This document shows positions 16,511 to 24,734 of a DNA stretch of 64,000 nt, in pieces. Below the pieces are notes generated by a model, which was not told the origin of the DNA, did no database searches, and was given only the letters and a program-made list of their open reading frames with translations. Each line of letters starts with the position of its first letter. Within the stretch, counting starts at the first letter, position 1. A program made the translations under genes and the position numbers. The stretch is from Streptomyces seoulensis (GTDB lineage: Bacteria > Actinomycetota > Actinomycetes > Streptomycetales > Streptomycetaceae), in assembly GCF_004328625.1 (NCBI RefSeq), contig NZ_CP032229.1, positions 1 to 64,000 of the forward strand. Reading direction: 5' to 3'.

Positions 16511-16528
16511 CGCCGGGCTGTCCCGGCG
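16511..16528 (-). promoter_or_regulatory. 5'-leader stem-loop of precursor gene 2
   Basis: CGCCGGG pairs with CCCGGCG around a four-base loop at about the predicted mRNA 5' end. It is the counterpart of the 6856-6875 stem: the pairing is kept although bases in and around it differ. Confidence 0.65.
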
Positions 16529-16536
16529 ATGACCAA

Positions 16537-16566
16537 ATACTCACCCCGAACGGGCAGGAACGTCAA
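16537..16566 (-). promoter_or_regulatory. Promoter of precursor gene 2
   Basis: Minus strand: -35 TTGACG (16561-16566), 18-bp spacer, -10 GAGTAT (16537-16542), about 52 bases of leader before the ATG. Boxes and spacing match the promoter of precursor gene 1. Confidence 0.7.
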
Positions 16567-16753
16567 CGGAACAAAAACCTGAACAGCACGGCGGCCGGGA
16601 TATACGAAAACCCGGACACGGGGACGGACGAAGAGAAGACCGGCAACCCCGGCGAAGACCAGGAACCCTTGGGTGGTGGGTGGGGTGAGCGAGGGCGACT
16701 GTCCCGGAGGCGAGAGGTGAGGGCCCGCCGGGCGCAGGGGGGCCGGGACGAGG

Positions 16754-16785
16754 GGGGTCAACTGCGGACAGGCGCAGTTGGACAC
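16754..16785. repeat. 32-nt palindrome, copy B
   Basis: Arms GGGGTCAACTGCG and CGCAGTTGGACAC around GACAGG. The right arm is nearly constant in all copies while the left arm varies. It lies about 190 bp upstream of the promoter of precursor gene 2. Confidence 0.8.
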
Positions 16786-17023
16786 CGGGCACAGGCCGGC
16801 CCCGGCCGGGCCGTGAACGGCGAGGAGACGGGGCCGGGAGCCCGGGTAATCCCAGGTGGGAGACGGTAGCGGGGCACATCCCCTTTACCGGGCGGACAGC
16901 GCAACCGGGGCGGCGAGGGGATCTCTCCACAGCGGCAGACGGCCCCCTCCAACCCGCCGGAGGCACACCCCCTCATACGCGAGGCGCACGGCTTTCCCGT
17001 GAACACCTCCGGAGGGAAAAGGA

Positions 17024-17055
17024 GTGTTCAACTGCGCTCGCCCGCAGTTGAACAC
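17024..17055. repeat. 32-nt palindrome, copy C (perfect)
   Basis: GTGTTCAACTGCG, loop CTCGCC, CGCAGTTGAACAC: thirteen perfect base pairs. This is the best copy and serves as the family consensus. Confidence 0.9.
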
Positions 17056-17820
17056 CTAACCGGGCACACCTGAACACACGCGACCGGGCACGCCACGCAC
17101 GGGGCCTACGGGGACGGAATGTGATGGCGGGACCCGACTTCCGGCCGGGCAGGAGACGCGATGGCGGAGCAGGCGACCTTGTACGGCCACCGGACACAGT
17201 CCCTCAGAAACAGATACGACTGGAACAGAAAGGGAGAAAACCACGGGCATACACGGCCGAAGTCAGCGGCCCGGCCCCCATTCGGACGTCCTGCCGGCTC
17301 GGGGAAGCGGGACACATCCCCTCTTCCTTCAGCAAGAAGCAGACCCCGCTTTCCCGACGGCGCAGCGCAGCTCCATGTATGCGGGCGCGGCCAAAGCCGA
17401 AGAAGCAATTGCGGCCGACTGCGGACAGACCCAGCCGACCGCGTAGACCCGCCCACCGTCCGGGGCCAGGGCGGCGGCAGCGCAGACACAGACCTCCCAC
17501 CGGGACAGGGCGACGCCGTGAAACCCGGGGCCCCACGTACGGGCGGCCCGGCACAGCCCCGCGAACGCGGACGCACCCAGGAGAAACAGCACCACAGCGG
17601 GCCGGCCCGGTCCCGCGAACGCGGGCGCACCGAGGAGCAGCGGCACCACGGCCGCCAGCCCCAGCCGAACACACGCCCCCGACCGGCATCCGGGAAACTC
17701 CCCCGTCCGGCAGAGCCCCAGTAGGCATCCCGCCCGCTGGGGCGACAGCGGGGCACACGGTCCTTCCGCCACAGCGGGCACGGACCTTCAGACCCGGGCC
17801 CGGCCGACAGCGGAGACGAG

Positions 17821-17852
17821 GGGTCCAACTGCGGACGACCGCAGTTGAACAC
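17821..17852. repeat. 32-nt palindrome, copy D
   Basis: GGGTCCAACTGCG, loop GACGAC, CGCAGTTGAACAC. The inner ten base pairs pair with one G-U type change; the outer left arm has drifted. Confidence 0.8.
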
Positions 17853-18397
17853 AGCCCGCACCACCCCCCGGGATCGTGGCCGGACGGGAAACGGCAGCCG
17901 AGGCCGGCTCCCCATCTCTTCGCGGGCGGCACGAGGCACTCTCTCTGGTCCAGGCGGCGGCGTCCCCCGCCGAGCCGGACAGCGGAACGAGCAGCCAGGG
18001 AAAGCCCCCCTCCCCCGCACCGCCAAAACCCCCAGCCCGCGAGCCGACTCCCCACCTGCCAGGAACAGGCAGAGGACAGCGGCAAAACCCGCGGCAAAGG
18101 CCTACACGACGAACACACGAAACCCGGCACGGACCTCCCCCGGACCGCAAAAGCCGGCCCCCTGGACCGGCAGGGCCCGAACCCGACACACCCCACAGGT
18201 GCGCCAGAGCCCTCACGCAGACCGGCCCCCGGCCCGGGCCGCCCTTTACGGGGCGGCCCGGGCCGGAGGCCGGTCGAGGCGGGCCGCACCCGGAGGCCAC
18301 TGAGGGCGGAGCCGAGGGAGACCGGAGCCGGTGAAGCCGAGGCCGCTGAGGGCTGGGCCGGCAGGGGTCAGGACCGGAGCCGGCAGGGAGCCCGGGG

Positions 18398-18507
18398 GCC
18401 GGTGAGGCCGGGGGGGCCGGTGAGGCCAGGGCCGGTGAGGCCGGGGGCCGGTGAGGCCAGGAGGCCGGTGAGGCCAGGACCGGTCGGGTCAGGACCGGTC
18501 GGGTCAG
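18398..18507. repeat. GGCCGGTGAGGCC minisatellite at the 3' end of the StrR-like gene
   Basis: At least five copies of a 13-17 bp unit GGCCGGTGAGGCC(A/G)GG are followed by two copies of GACCGGTCGGGTCAG. The array runs into the stop codon of the StrR-like gene (18504-18506), so gain or loss of units could move its C-terminus. Confidence 0.75.
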
Positions 18508-20306
18508 GCGCCGAGGGAGGAGGGCTGGGCCAGATCCGCCTCCGGCAGATCCCTCTCGCGCAGTTCCTGCGCCAGCCGCGCCCACACCTCGCCATACCCC
18601 TCGGCAAGCTCGGCCAGCGGACCCCGGCAGTGCGCCGGAACACTGTCCAGGACCCGGCCACGGTCCCGGACCACCACCGCACACGCATCCAGCAACCGCA
18701 GCACACTACGGCCCGCGTCATTCAGCCGCAACGACGGATCCCGCCGCAACACATCGAAAACCGCCAGCAGCTCCGCCGGACTCTTCGACGCCCGCGCACG
18801 GGAAGAGCGGGCCGGACGGCCCGGCTGGGCATGCGCCCGTATCAACGACGTCACCCCAGCCGACACCCCACCACCCGCCCGCGCCCCCGAACCCCCACCA
18901 GCACCCGGCCCCGCAGACCCGGCCGCCACTCCGGCCGCCACCGCACCCAACCGCCCACCCGACACGGCAGAAGACACCCCGCCACCCACACCCCCGGACA
19001 ACCCGGCAGACCCGGAAGAAGAAACCCCGGCACCCGCGCCACCATCCAGCCCCGCAGACGCGGCAGAAGAATCCCCGGCACCCGCGCCACCATCCAGCCC
19101 GGCGGACGCTGCCCCGGCATCCGCCAGGCCGGGCAGCCCGGCCGGACCGGCGGGGTCCACGCCGGCGACACGCGCCACAGCCACCCCCTCCCCACCCCCC
19201 GCACACCCCACCGCACGCGACTGCGCCGCCCGCTGCCTCGGCGGCAACGGATCCTCACCCCGCCGCAACCGGTCCCGCACATCCGCCACCGTCGCCGGAG
19301 ACAACCCCGCCCGCCGCGCCACCTCACGCAACGACACCCCCGGCTCCTCCCTCAACAACCGGCACGCCACCTCCCGCGCCCGCGCCGAACCCGAACCCAC
19401 CGCCCGCACCCGCCCATCACGCCCCACCCGAACCCCCGGCACCTCCACCCCACACGCCCGACGCACCTGCGCCACCTTCCGCGCCGACAACCCCGCCACC
19501 GCCGCCACCGCACGATCCGACCACCCCGGCCGCCCCACCACAATCCGCTCCGCCGCCGCCACCCGGTCCCCCACCGGCAACGACCGCCCATGCCGCACAT
19601 TCACCGCCACCGCCAACAACGCGGCATCCTCCACACACCCATCAAAAAACCGCACCGCGATCCGCTCATCACCCCGCAACCGCGCCGCACACAACCGATG
19701 CACCCCATCCACCACCCGCATCGACGCCCGATGCACCACAATCGCCGACCACCCCAACCCCCACCCCAAACCCAGCCCACCCCACTCACCCGACACCAAA
19801 CCCGGCCCACCAGCCGGCCCCGGGTCCGTCACCGGCACCGACTCCACAAGCTCCGCCACAAAACCCTCATCCACCCCACCACCCCGCGCCGAAAACCCCA
19901 CCCCCACCTCATCCACCCCCACCCACACCACCGGCCCCCCACCCACCCCATCCCGCAACAACCTCACATAATCCCAACCCTCCACCACCGGCCCACCAGA
20001 ACCCACACCCGCCACCACCCCACCCACCACACCCGACACAGACCCCTGACCCACACCCGACCCCACAGAACCCACACCCGCCACAGACCCCTCACCCACA
20101 CCCACCACCACGGAATCAACCCCCACCACCGGCCCCACACCCGACCCCACCCGATCAGACCCCACACCCGCCACCACCGACACAGACCCCTGACCCACCA
20201 CAGAAACCCCTCCCACCACCGACACCAACCCCACACCCACCACCCCGCTCACACCCCCACCAGGCCCCCACCCCTCACACCCTGACCCCCTGCCACCCCG
20301 AATCAT
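18504..20306 (-). CDS. StrR-like ParB/HTH transcriptional regulator with low-complexity extensions
   Basis: The core matches pathway-specific activators of the StrR/NovG/Bbr family: a ParB-like domain with MRVVDGVHRLCAARLRGDER and IAVRFFDG, then HTH segments WSDRAVAAVAGLSARKVAQV and EPGVSLREVARRAGLSPATV. The C-terminal 250 residues include a Gly/Ala/Ser-rich linker and a helical end with VLRLLDAC. StrR proteins bind inverted repeats and switch on antibiotic genes. The start is uncertain: I chose the ATG at 20306, but the first 100 residues are Val/Gly/Ser repeats and a GTG nearer 20000 is possible. Codon use is extreme (almost no C on the coding strand). It may control the RiPP genes. Confidence 0.7.
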   Translation of the reverse strand: MIRGGRGSGCEGWGPGGGVSGVVGVGLVSVVGGVSVVGQGSVSVVAGVGSDRVGSGVGPVVGVDSVVVGVGEGSVAGVGSVGSGVGQGSVSGVVGGVVAGVGSGGPVVEGWDYVRLLRDGVGGGPVVWVGVDEVGVGFSARGGGVDEGFVAELVESVPVTDPGPAGGPGLVSGEWGGLGLGWGLGWSAIVVHRASMRVVDGVHRLCAARLRGDERIAVRFFDGCVEDAALLAVAVNVRHGRSLPVGDRVAAAERIVVGRPGWSDRAVAAVAGLSARKVAQVRRACGVEVPGVRVGRDGRVRAVGSGSARAREVACRLLREEPGVSLREVARRAGLSPATVADVRDRLRRGEDPLPPRQRAAQSRAVGCAGGGEGVAVARVAGVDPAGPAGLPGLADAGAASAGLDGGAGAGDSSAASAGLDGGAGAGVSSSGSAGLSGGVGGGVSSAVSGGRLGAVAAGVAAGSAGPGAGGGSGARAGGGVSAGVTSLIRAHAQPGRPARSSRARASKSPAELLAVFDVLRRDPSLRLNDAGRSVLRLLDACAVVVRDRGRVLDSVPAHCRGPLAELAEGYGEVWARLAQELRERDLPEADLAQPSSLGA

Positions 20307-20701
20307 CCAAACCCACCCGAACACCCACAGAACCCACAGAACCCACCACAGCAGAACCCGCCGCCACACCCCCCACCAGCGAAGAACCACCCAAAACCGA
20401 ACCCACACCAGCCGAAGCCCCACCCCCCGCCAAACCAGCCCCCACCACCACGACCACACCCACCACAACCACCCGCACAACCCAGCCACCCAACATCCCC
20501 ACAACCCCTCCCCAACCAACCAACACCAACACCCACCACCCTCCCCAACCCACCCCACCCACCCAACACCCCACCCCCCAGCCAAACCGGCCCTGACCTA
20601 CACAGGCCACAACCAGAAGCCAGCAGCAGCACAGGGACAAGTGCCCTCGTTCAAGCGGCTGCGCCCGCCCACTGCCCCTGCTCAAGCCCCCCAGAAAGGC
20701 A
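20307..20701. other. C/A-rich stretch upstream of the StrR-like gene
   Basis: The plus strand here is made almost only of C and A (CCACC, CCCAC, ACCCC words) up to about 20560, continuing the bias of the neighbouring gene into what appears to be non-coding DNA. Open frames read as Trp/Gly/Val-only protein and are not credible. I see no promoter in it. Confidence 0.5.
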
Positions 20702-20929
20702 TCAGCGCCCCCGCCCCACCCCAGGCACAGCACTCCCGTCGCCCCCCCCCACGGCCAACGGCACGACCACCCTGACCCACGCACGGCGCCGAACGAACAA
20801 CCCGCTCTCGCCGACCCCCTGCAACAACTTCGCACACGCCAACCACACCCACAGACCGAACAACCCAGCAGCCCCGGTGAGAGGGACCGACACCGCGGCG
20901 AGGGACCCGAACCACACGACCGTCGACAC
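20702..20929 (-). CDS. Possible small membrane protein
   Basis: A frame of 75 codons from a GTG at 20929 encodes a plausible hydrophobic protein: VSTVVWFGSLAAVSVPLTG and AAGLFGLWVWLACAK could form a helical hairpin, followed by a basic segment FVRRRAWVR. There is no good ribosome binding site and the C-terminus is Gly-rich. It could equally be a gene fragment or chance. It is divergent from the secreted protein at 20972. Confidence 0.3.
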   Translation of the reverse strand: MSTVVWFGSLAAVSVPLTGAAGLFGLWVWLACAKLLQGVGESGLFVRRRAWVRVVVPLAVGGGDGSAVPGVGRGR

Positions 20930-20971
20930 CAGACTCGGCCCAGTCCGTGCGCGGGTCAGTAGGCTGAGGCC

Positions 20972-21532
20972 ATGTACACACGGGGGCGCAGGCTCAGGTT
21001 CATGGTGGTTTCCGGGATGGTCGTGCTGGCCTTGACCGGGTTTTCGTCGAGTCGGGGGCATGGGAGCAGGAGCCATCACAGCAGTGGTGGCGGGTGCAGC
21101 AACTCCAGTCAGGATCACGACAGTTCGTCTCACTCGGGCAGTGGTGGTTCGTACGGCAGCAGCACACCCGACCGGGACAGCGACAGTTACAACAGCGGCG
21201 GCAGTACGTACCGTTCGCGGCCCACCAGCCGCTCGTCCCCCACGGCGACCGCCCGGCCGCTCAAGGACGGCACCGCCGTGCTGAAGCACTGCGCGGACAC
21301 GGATGATCCCTACACGACCGTCGAGGTCAGGAATCCCAACACGCGCGACGCCTACTTCACCGTGAAGGTCAGCTTCAAGGACGCGAGCGGGTTCACGATG
21401 GCCTCGACTTCCGACCAGGTGTCGGTGCCGGCGAAGGGCACGGCGACTCACCGCGTGTTCGCGGCCCGCGTGGGAGACGTGTCCCGGATCGAGCACTGTG
21501 ACGTGCAGCGGCGAGCCGACGCCTACGAGTGA
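20972..21532 (+). CDS. Secreted protein of unknown function
   Basis: The 186-residue product starts with a basic stretch and a hydrophobic core (RLRFMVVSGMVVLALTGF), a likely Sec signal or anchor. Residues 30-95 are a Ser/Gly/His/Asp-rich spacer. The last 90 residues look like a small beta-sandwich of FxLYD type, with VEVRNPNTRDAYFTVKVSF and VPAKGTATHRVF, and two Cys (about 106 and 177) that may pair. Its role is unknown; the family resemblance suggests an extracellular or cell-wall protein. The ATG at 20972 has GAGG before it; an internal ATG at 21002 is an alternative. Confidence 0.7.
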   Translation: MYTRGRRLRFMVVSGMVVLALTGFSSSRGHGSRSHHSSGGGCSNSSQDHDSSSHSGSGGSYGSSTPDRDSDSYNSGGSTYRSRPTSRSSPTATARPLKDGTAVLKHCADTDDPYTTVEVRNPNTRDAYFTVKVSFKDASGFTMASTSDQVSVPAKGTATHRVFAARVGDVSRIEHCDVQRRADAYE

Positions 21533-21624
21533 CAGATTTCTTCGGAGACCGGTACAACCATCCGCATGAGTCGCCAGTCAGACCAGTCAGGAGCAACGAG
21601 CTCCTACAGCCACAAGGGGGAAAA

Positions 21625-22074
21625 ATGCGAATCAACCGTACTACCCTCACTGTCGGTGCACTGGCCGCGCTCGCGCTCGGGGCCGGTACCGCGATGGCCG
21701 CGCCGGCGTCCGCCGCGCCCAACACCACTCCGCAGAAGGTGTGCGGGAGCAGCTACCGCACCGTCAACTCCGCGGCCGTCGGCTCGCTCGGGACCGTCTA
21801 CCTGACCTACAACGCGTCCAACGGCAAGAACTGTGTGACCACCATCCGCAACAGCCCCGGCACCGCGGTCGACATGTCGGCGTGGCTCTACGTCGCCGAC
21901 ACCGACCAGGGCGACGACGACTACGGCAGCTTCACCTCGTACGCCGGTCCGACCTACGTCTACGGCAAGGGGCACTGCGTCGACTGGGGCGGCCAGATCA
22001 AGAACGTGTACGTGCAGATCTCCGGCTCCAACTGCGCGTCCCTGAAGGAGAAGCGGGTCACCTACACCCGCTGA
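21625..22074 (+). CDS. Spore-associated protein A-like secreted protein
   Basis: The 149-residue protein has a clear signal peptide (MRINRTTLTVGALAALALGA, cleavage after ASA near residue 30) and a mature part resembling SapA of Streptomyces: VCGSSYRTVNSA, GTVYLTYNASNGKNCVT, and a C-terminal half with GHCVDWGGQI. Four Cys residues are available for two disulfides. SapA-type proteins are found on spores and in culture fluid; their biochemical function is not known. The start at 21625 has AAGGGGG upstream; an in-frame extension to 21529 lacks a binding site. A strong terminator follows. Confidence 0.85.
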   Translation: MRINRTTLTVGALAALALGAGTAMAAPASAAPNTTPQKVCGSSYRTVNSAAVGSLGTVYLTYNASNGKNCVTTIRNSPGTAVDMSAWLYVADTDQGDDDYGSFTSYAGPTYVYGKGHCVDWGGQIKNVYVQISGSNCASLKEKRVTYTR

Positions 22075-22102
22075 TCCACGGCAACGCAACGTAACGCGCG
22101 CT

Positions 22103-22150
22103 GAAGACTCGCTCTGGCGGAGGGTGCACCCTCCGCCAGAGCGAGTCTTC
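22103..22150. terminator. Bidirectional terminator, perfect 48-bp palindrome
   Basis: A 22-base stem starting GAAGACTCGCTCTGGCGG closes on a TGCA loop and is perfectly mirrored. It lies between two convergent genes and should stop transcription from both sides. Confidence 0.9.
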
Positions 22151-22168
22151 ATATGGCGGCGCTCCCCG

Positions 22169-23230
22169 TCAGCACTTCTCGCGCAAGGAGTGCAGGTACG
22201 CGCTGGAGCGGCGGGCGAAGCTCAGGGAGTCCGGCGGGGTGTCGTGCTCGGTCTGCCAGTGGTGGGCCGAGCGCTGGCCGCGCAGGTGGGTCACGGTGGA
22301 GATGAAGCGCTGGTAGTCGATGTCGCCGTCGCCGACGTCCGTCATGCGGTAGCCGTACTCGTTCGTGGGGTCGCTCACGCCGTCCTTGACGTGGAAGAGC
22401 GGGTAGCGGTGGGGGTGGGCGAGGACGTAGTCCAGCGGTTCGAAGGGCGCGGTGGTCCCGTCGGGGCGTTTGGAGAAGCGGAACTGGCCCGCGTAGGCCC
22501 AGTAGATGTCCATTTCCAGGTACACGAGGTCGGGGTCGGTCTCCGCCAGGAGGACGTCGTAGAGGCGGACCTTGGGGTCGTCGGCGGCGAAGGCGAACTC
22601 GTCCGAGTGGTTGTGCTGGTAGAACTTCATGCCGCGTGCCCTGGCCGCCGCGCCGTAGGTGTTGAACTCCTCGGCGGCACGTTTCCAGGCGTCGACGGTC
22701 GAGCCGTAGCGGAACGGGCCGGACGCGGTGCCGATGTGCTTGAGGCCGAGGGCCTGGGCGTCGTCGAGGACCTTCTCGAGGTTCTGGGCGAAGGTGTAGG
22801 CGTTCGGGTCGTCGGAGTAGTAGCCGACATGGCTGCCGATGGGGGTCAGGCCGTGATTCCGGGCGAGGCGCCTGAGGTTCGGCAGGGTGATGGGGCCGGC
22901 CGAGCCCTGGGTGTAGCCGGCGAACTCGATCTCGTCGTAGCCGTACTTCTCCAGTTCGGCGAAGACGGGGGCGAAGCCGAGGGTGCCGACTTTGTCGCGC
23001 AGGCTGTAGAGCTGGATGCCGAGGCGGCCGGGGGGCAGGAGGGGGCGGCCCCGGCCGCCTGCGGGCGCGGGGGCGGGAGCGGAACCGGTGGTCGGGACGG
23101 TGGTCGCGGCCGAGGCGGGGGCGGCCGCGCCGAGCAGGGCGGCGGCCGTGGCGCCCGCGGCGACGCCCAGCATGCCCCTTCTGGTCAGGCGATGGGTCAG
23201 TTCGGGGTCATTGTTCGCAATGCGGCTCAT
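22169..23230 (-). CDS. Tat-exported sugar phosphate isomerase/epimerase-like TIM-barrel protein
   Basis: The 353-residue protein has a Tat signal (LTRRGMLGVAAGATAAALLG, then ASA) and a xylose-isomerase-like TIM barrel (about 68-350): LGIQLYSLRDKVG, EIEFAGYTQG, YLEMDIYWAY and LFHVKDGV mark the strands with metal-binding Glu, Asp and His. Family members isomerise or hydrolyse sugars or 3-keto-sugars with a divalent metal. It lies 88 bases behind the last ebo gene in the same direction, but it may belong with the secreted sugar-oxidising proteins further right. The substrate is unknown. Confidence 0.85.
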   Translation of the reverse strand: MSRIANNDPELTHRLTRRGMLGVAAGATAAALLGAAAPASAATTVPTTGSAPAPAPAGGRGRPLLPPGRLGIQLYSLRDKVGTLGFAPVFAELEKYGYDEIEFAGYTQGSAGPITLPNLRRLARNHGLTPIGSHVGYYSDDPNAYTFAQNLEKVLDDAQALGLKHIGTASGPFRYGSTVDAWKRAAEEFNTYGAAARARGMKFYQHNHSDEFAFAADDPKVRLYDVLLAETDPDLVYLEMDIYWAYAGQFRFSKRPDGTTAPFEPLDYVLAHPHRYPLFHVKDGVSDPTNEYGYRMTDVGDGDIDYQRFISTVTHLRGQRSAHHWQTEHDTPPDSLSFARRSSAYLHSLREKC

Positions 23231-23318
23231 GCGGGAACTCCGGGGTGTGAGTGGGCGTTGTCAGTGGTGAGTGCTTCACTGGGAACCAGGCACACGAGAC
23301 GCGTGTCATGAGGGCTCG

Positions 23319-24734
23319 TCAGGTGAGGCCGGCGAGTCGGAGCAGGAGTGATTTCACATCGGTGGCCGCGAGGCGGTCGCCGACGGCACGGGGGGTGGAG
23401 CAGATGAGGAGCGGACCGTCGTCGTCACTCGCGGGAAGGCGGCCGTGGCTGCCCCGAATAGGTGACGGGTCCAGGGGTACGACCGCCATGCGGTAGCGCA
23501 GGCCGAGTTTCTTGCGGGCCAGCGCGGTCGCCGCCTTGACCTTGACGTAGGGGTCGAGCGGGTCCATGAAGAGTTCGACCGGGTCGTAGCCGGGTTTGCG
23601 GTGGATCTCGACGAGCCGTGCGAAGTCGGGGGCGCGGGCGTCGTCGAGCCAGTAGTAGTACGTGAACCAGGCGTCCGGTTCCGCCAGGGCGACGAGTTCG
23701 CCGGAGCGCGGGTGGTCGAGGTGGTGGTCCTTCTTGCCCTCGTCGTCCAGGAGTTGGGCGATGCCGGGCAGGCCGGTGAGGGCGGCGCGGGTGGCGTCGA
23801 GGTCTTCGGGGCGGCGTACGTAGACATGGGCGATCTGGTGGTCGGCGACCGCGAAGGCCCGTGAGGCCATCGGGTCCAGGTACTCCATGCCGTCCTGCTC
23901 GTGCACCTCCAGTAGTCCGGCGCGGCGCAGGGCGCGGTTGATGTCCACGGGGCGGTCCACGCGGGTGATGCCGTACTCGGACAGGACGACGACGGTTCGG
24001 CCCTCCGCGCGGGCGTCGGCCAGGAGGGGGGCGACCGCCGCGTCCAGGTCGGCGGCCGCCCGGAGGGAGCGCGGGTCGTCGGGGCCGTAGCGCTGGAGGT
24101 CGTAGTCGAGGTGGGGGAGGTAGCAGAGGGTCAGGTCGGGGTGGCGGGTGCGCTGGATGTGGCGGGTCGCGTCGATGATCCAGCGGCTGGAGGCGAGTCC
24201 GGCTCCGGGTCCCCAGAACTGGAAGAGGGGGAACGTGCCGAATTCGGCGCTCAGTTCGTCGTGCAGGTCGGGAGGGCGGGTGTAGCAGTCGGGTTCCTTG
24301 CGGCCGTCGGCGTAGTAGACGGGTCGGGGGGTGACGGTGAAGTCGGTGTCGGCGCCCATGGCGTACCACCAGCAAATGTTGGCCACGGTGTAGCCGGGGT
24401 GGGCGCGGCGGGCGGCGTCCCAGATTTTGTCGCCGGCGACCAGGCCGTTGTGCTGGCGCCACAGCAGGATGTCGCCGAGTTCGCGGAAATACCAGCCGTT
24501 GCCGACGATGCCGTGTTCGGCGGGCGTGGTGCCGGTCAGGAAGGTGGACTGGGCGGCGCAGGTGACGGCGGGCAGGACCGTGCCGAGGTGGGCGTGGGAG
24601 CCCTGGTCCGCGAGGGCGCTCACGTGGGGCATGTGGGTGAGGAGGCGGGGGGTGAGGCCGACGACGTCCAGGACGAGCAGCGGGGTGGGGCGGCCGGCTG
24701 TGGGCTGGGCCGGGTACGCAGGGTGCTCGGTCAT
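23319..24734 (-). CDS. eboF: EboF-like alkaline phosphatase/nucleotide pyrophosphatase superfamily protein
   Basis: The 471-residue protein has the metal-site pattern of the nucleotide pyrophosphatase branch: LLVLDVVGLTPRLL near the start, AAQSTFLTGTTPAEHGIVG with the nucleophilic Thr/Ser (about 63-80), LPHLDYDLQRYG and VVVLSEYGI later. It would hydrolyse a phosphoester or diester. Its start overlaps the preceding gene as ATGA. In the ebo cluster of cyanobacteria and other bacteria the last member is of this family; the cluster is linked to moving a precursor of scytonemin to the periplasm in Nostoc. Gene symbol is by family and position. Confidence 0.8.
   Translation of the reverse strand: MTEHPAYPAQPTAGRPTPLLVLDVVGLTPRLLTHMPHVSALADQGSHAHLGTVLPAVTCAAQSTFLTGTTPAEHGIVGNGWYFRELGDILLWRQHNGLVAGDKIWDAARRAHPGYTVANICWWYAMGADTDFTVTPRPVYYADGRKEPDCYTRPPDLHDELSAEFGTFPLFQFWGPGAGLASSRWIIDATRHIQRTRHPDLTLCYLPHLDYDLQRYGPDDPRSLRAAADLDAAVAPLLADARAEGRTVVVLSEYGITRVDRPVDINRALRRAGLLEVHEQDGMEYLDPMASRAFAVADHQIAHVYVRRPEDLDATRAALTGLPGIAQLLDDEGKKDHHLDHPRSGELVALAEPDAWFTYYYWLDDARAPDFARLVEIHRKPGYDPVELFMDPLDPYVKVKAATALARKKLGLRYRMAVVPLDPSPIRGSHGRLPASDDDGPLLICSTPRAVGDRLAATDVKSLLLRLAGLT

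Larger units (their letters stand above)
16786..18503. other. Gene-poor stretch between the RiPP genes and the StrR-like gene
   Basis: No credible gene is seen in about 1.7 kb; open frames on both strands are Arg/Pro/Gly-rich and lack ribosome binding sites and family resemblance. It holds palindrome copies C and D. Around 17549-17658 is an imperfect tandem duplication of about 54 bp marked by CCCGCGAACGCGG. At 18398-18507 is a minisatellite of GGCCGGTGAGGCC units. Base composition changes gradually towards the C-rich segment to the right. Confidence 0.55.

Noticed and set aside
17161-17724. Possible 187-residue protein on the plus strand
   Set aside because: No family resemblance, no ribosome binding site, and the middle part is an imperfect tandem duplication with Arg/Pro/Gly bias.
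17121-20285. Plus-strand open frame of 1054 codons, Pro/His/Arg-rich
   Set aside because: It is antisense to the StrR-like gene, where the plus strand has almost no G, so stop codons are rare by composition. It has no ribosome binding site and no recognisable domain.
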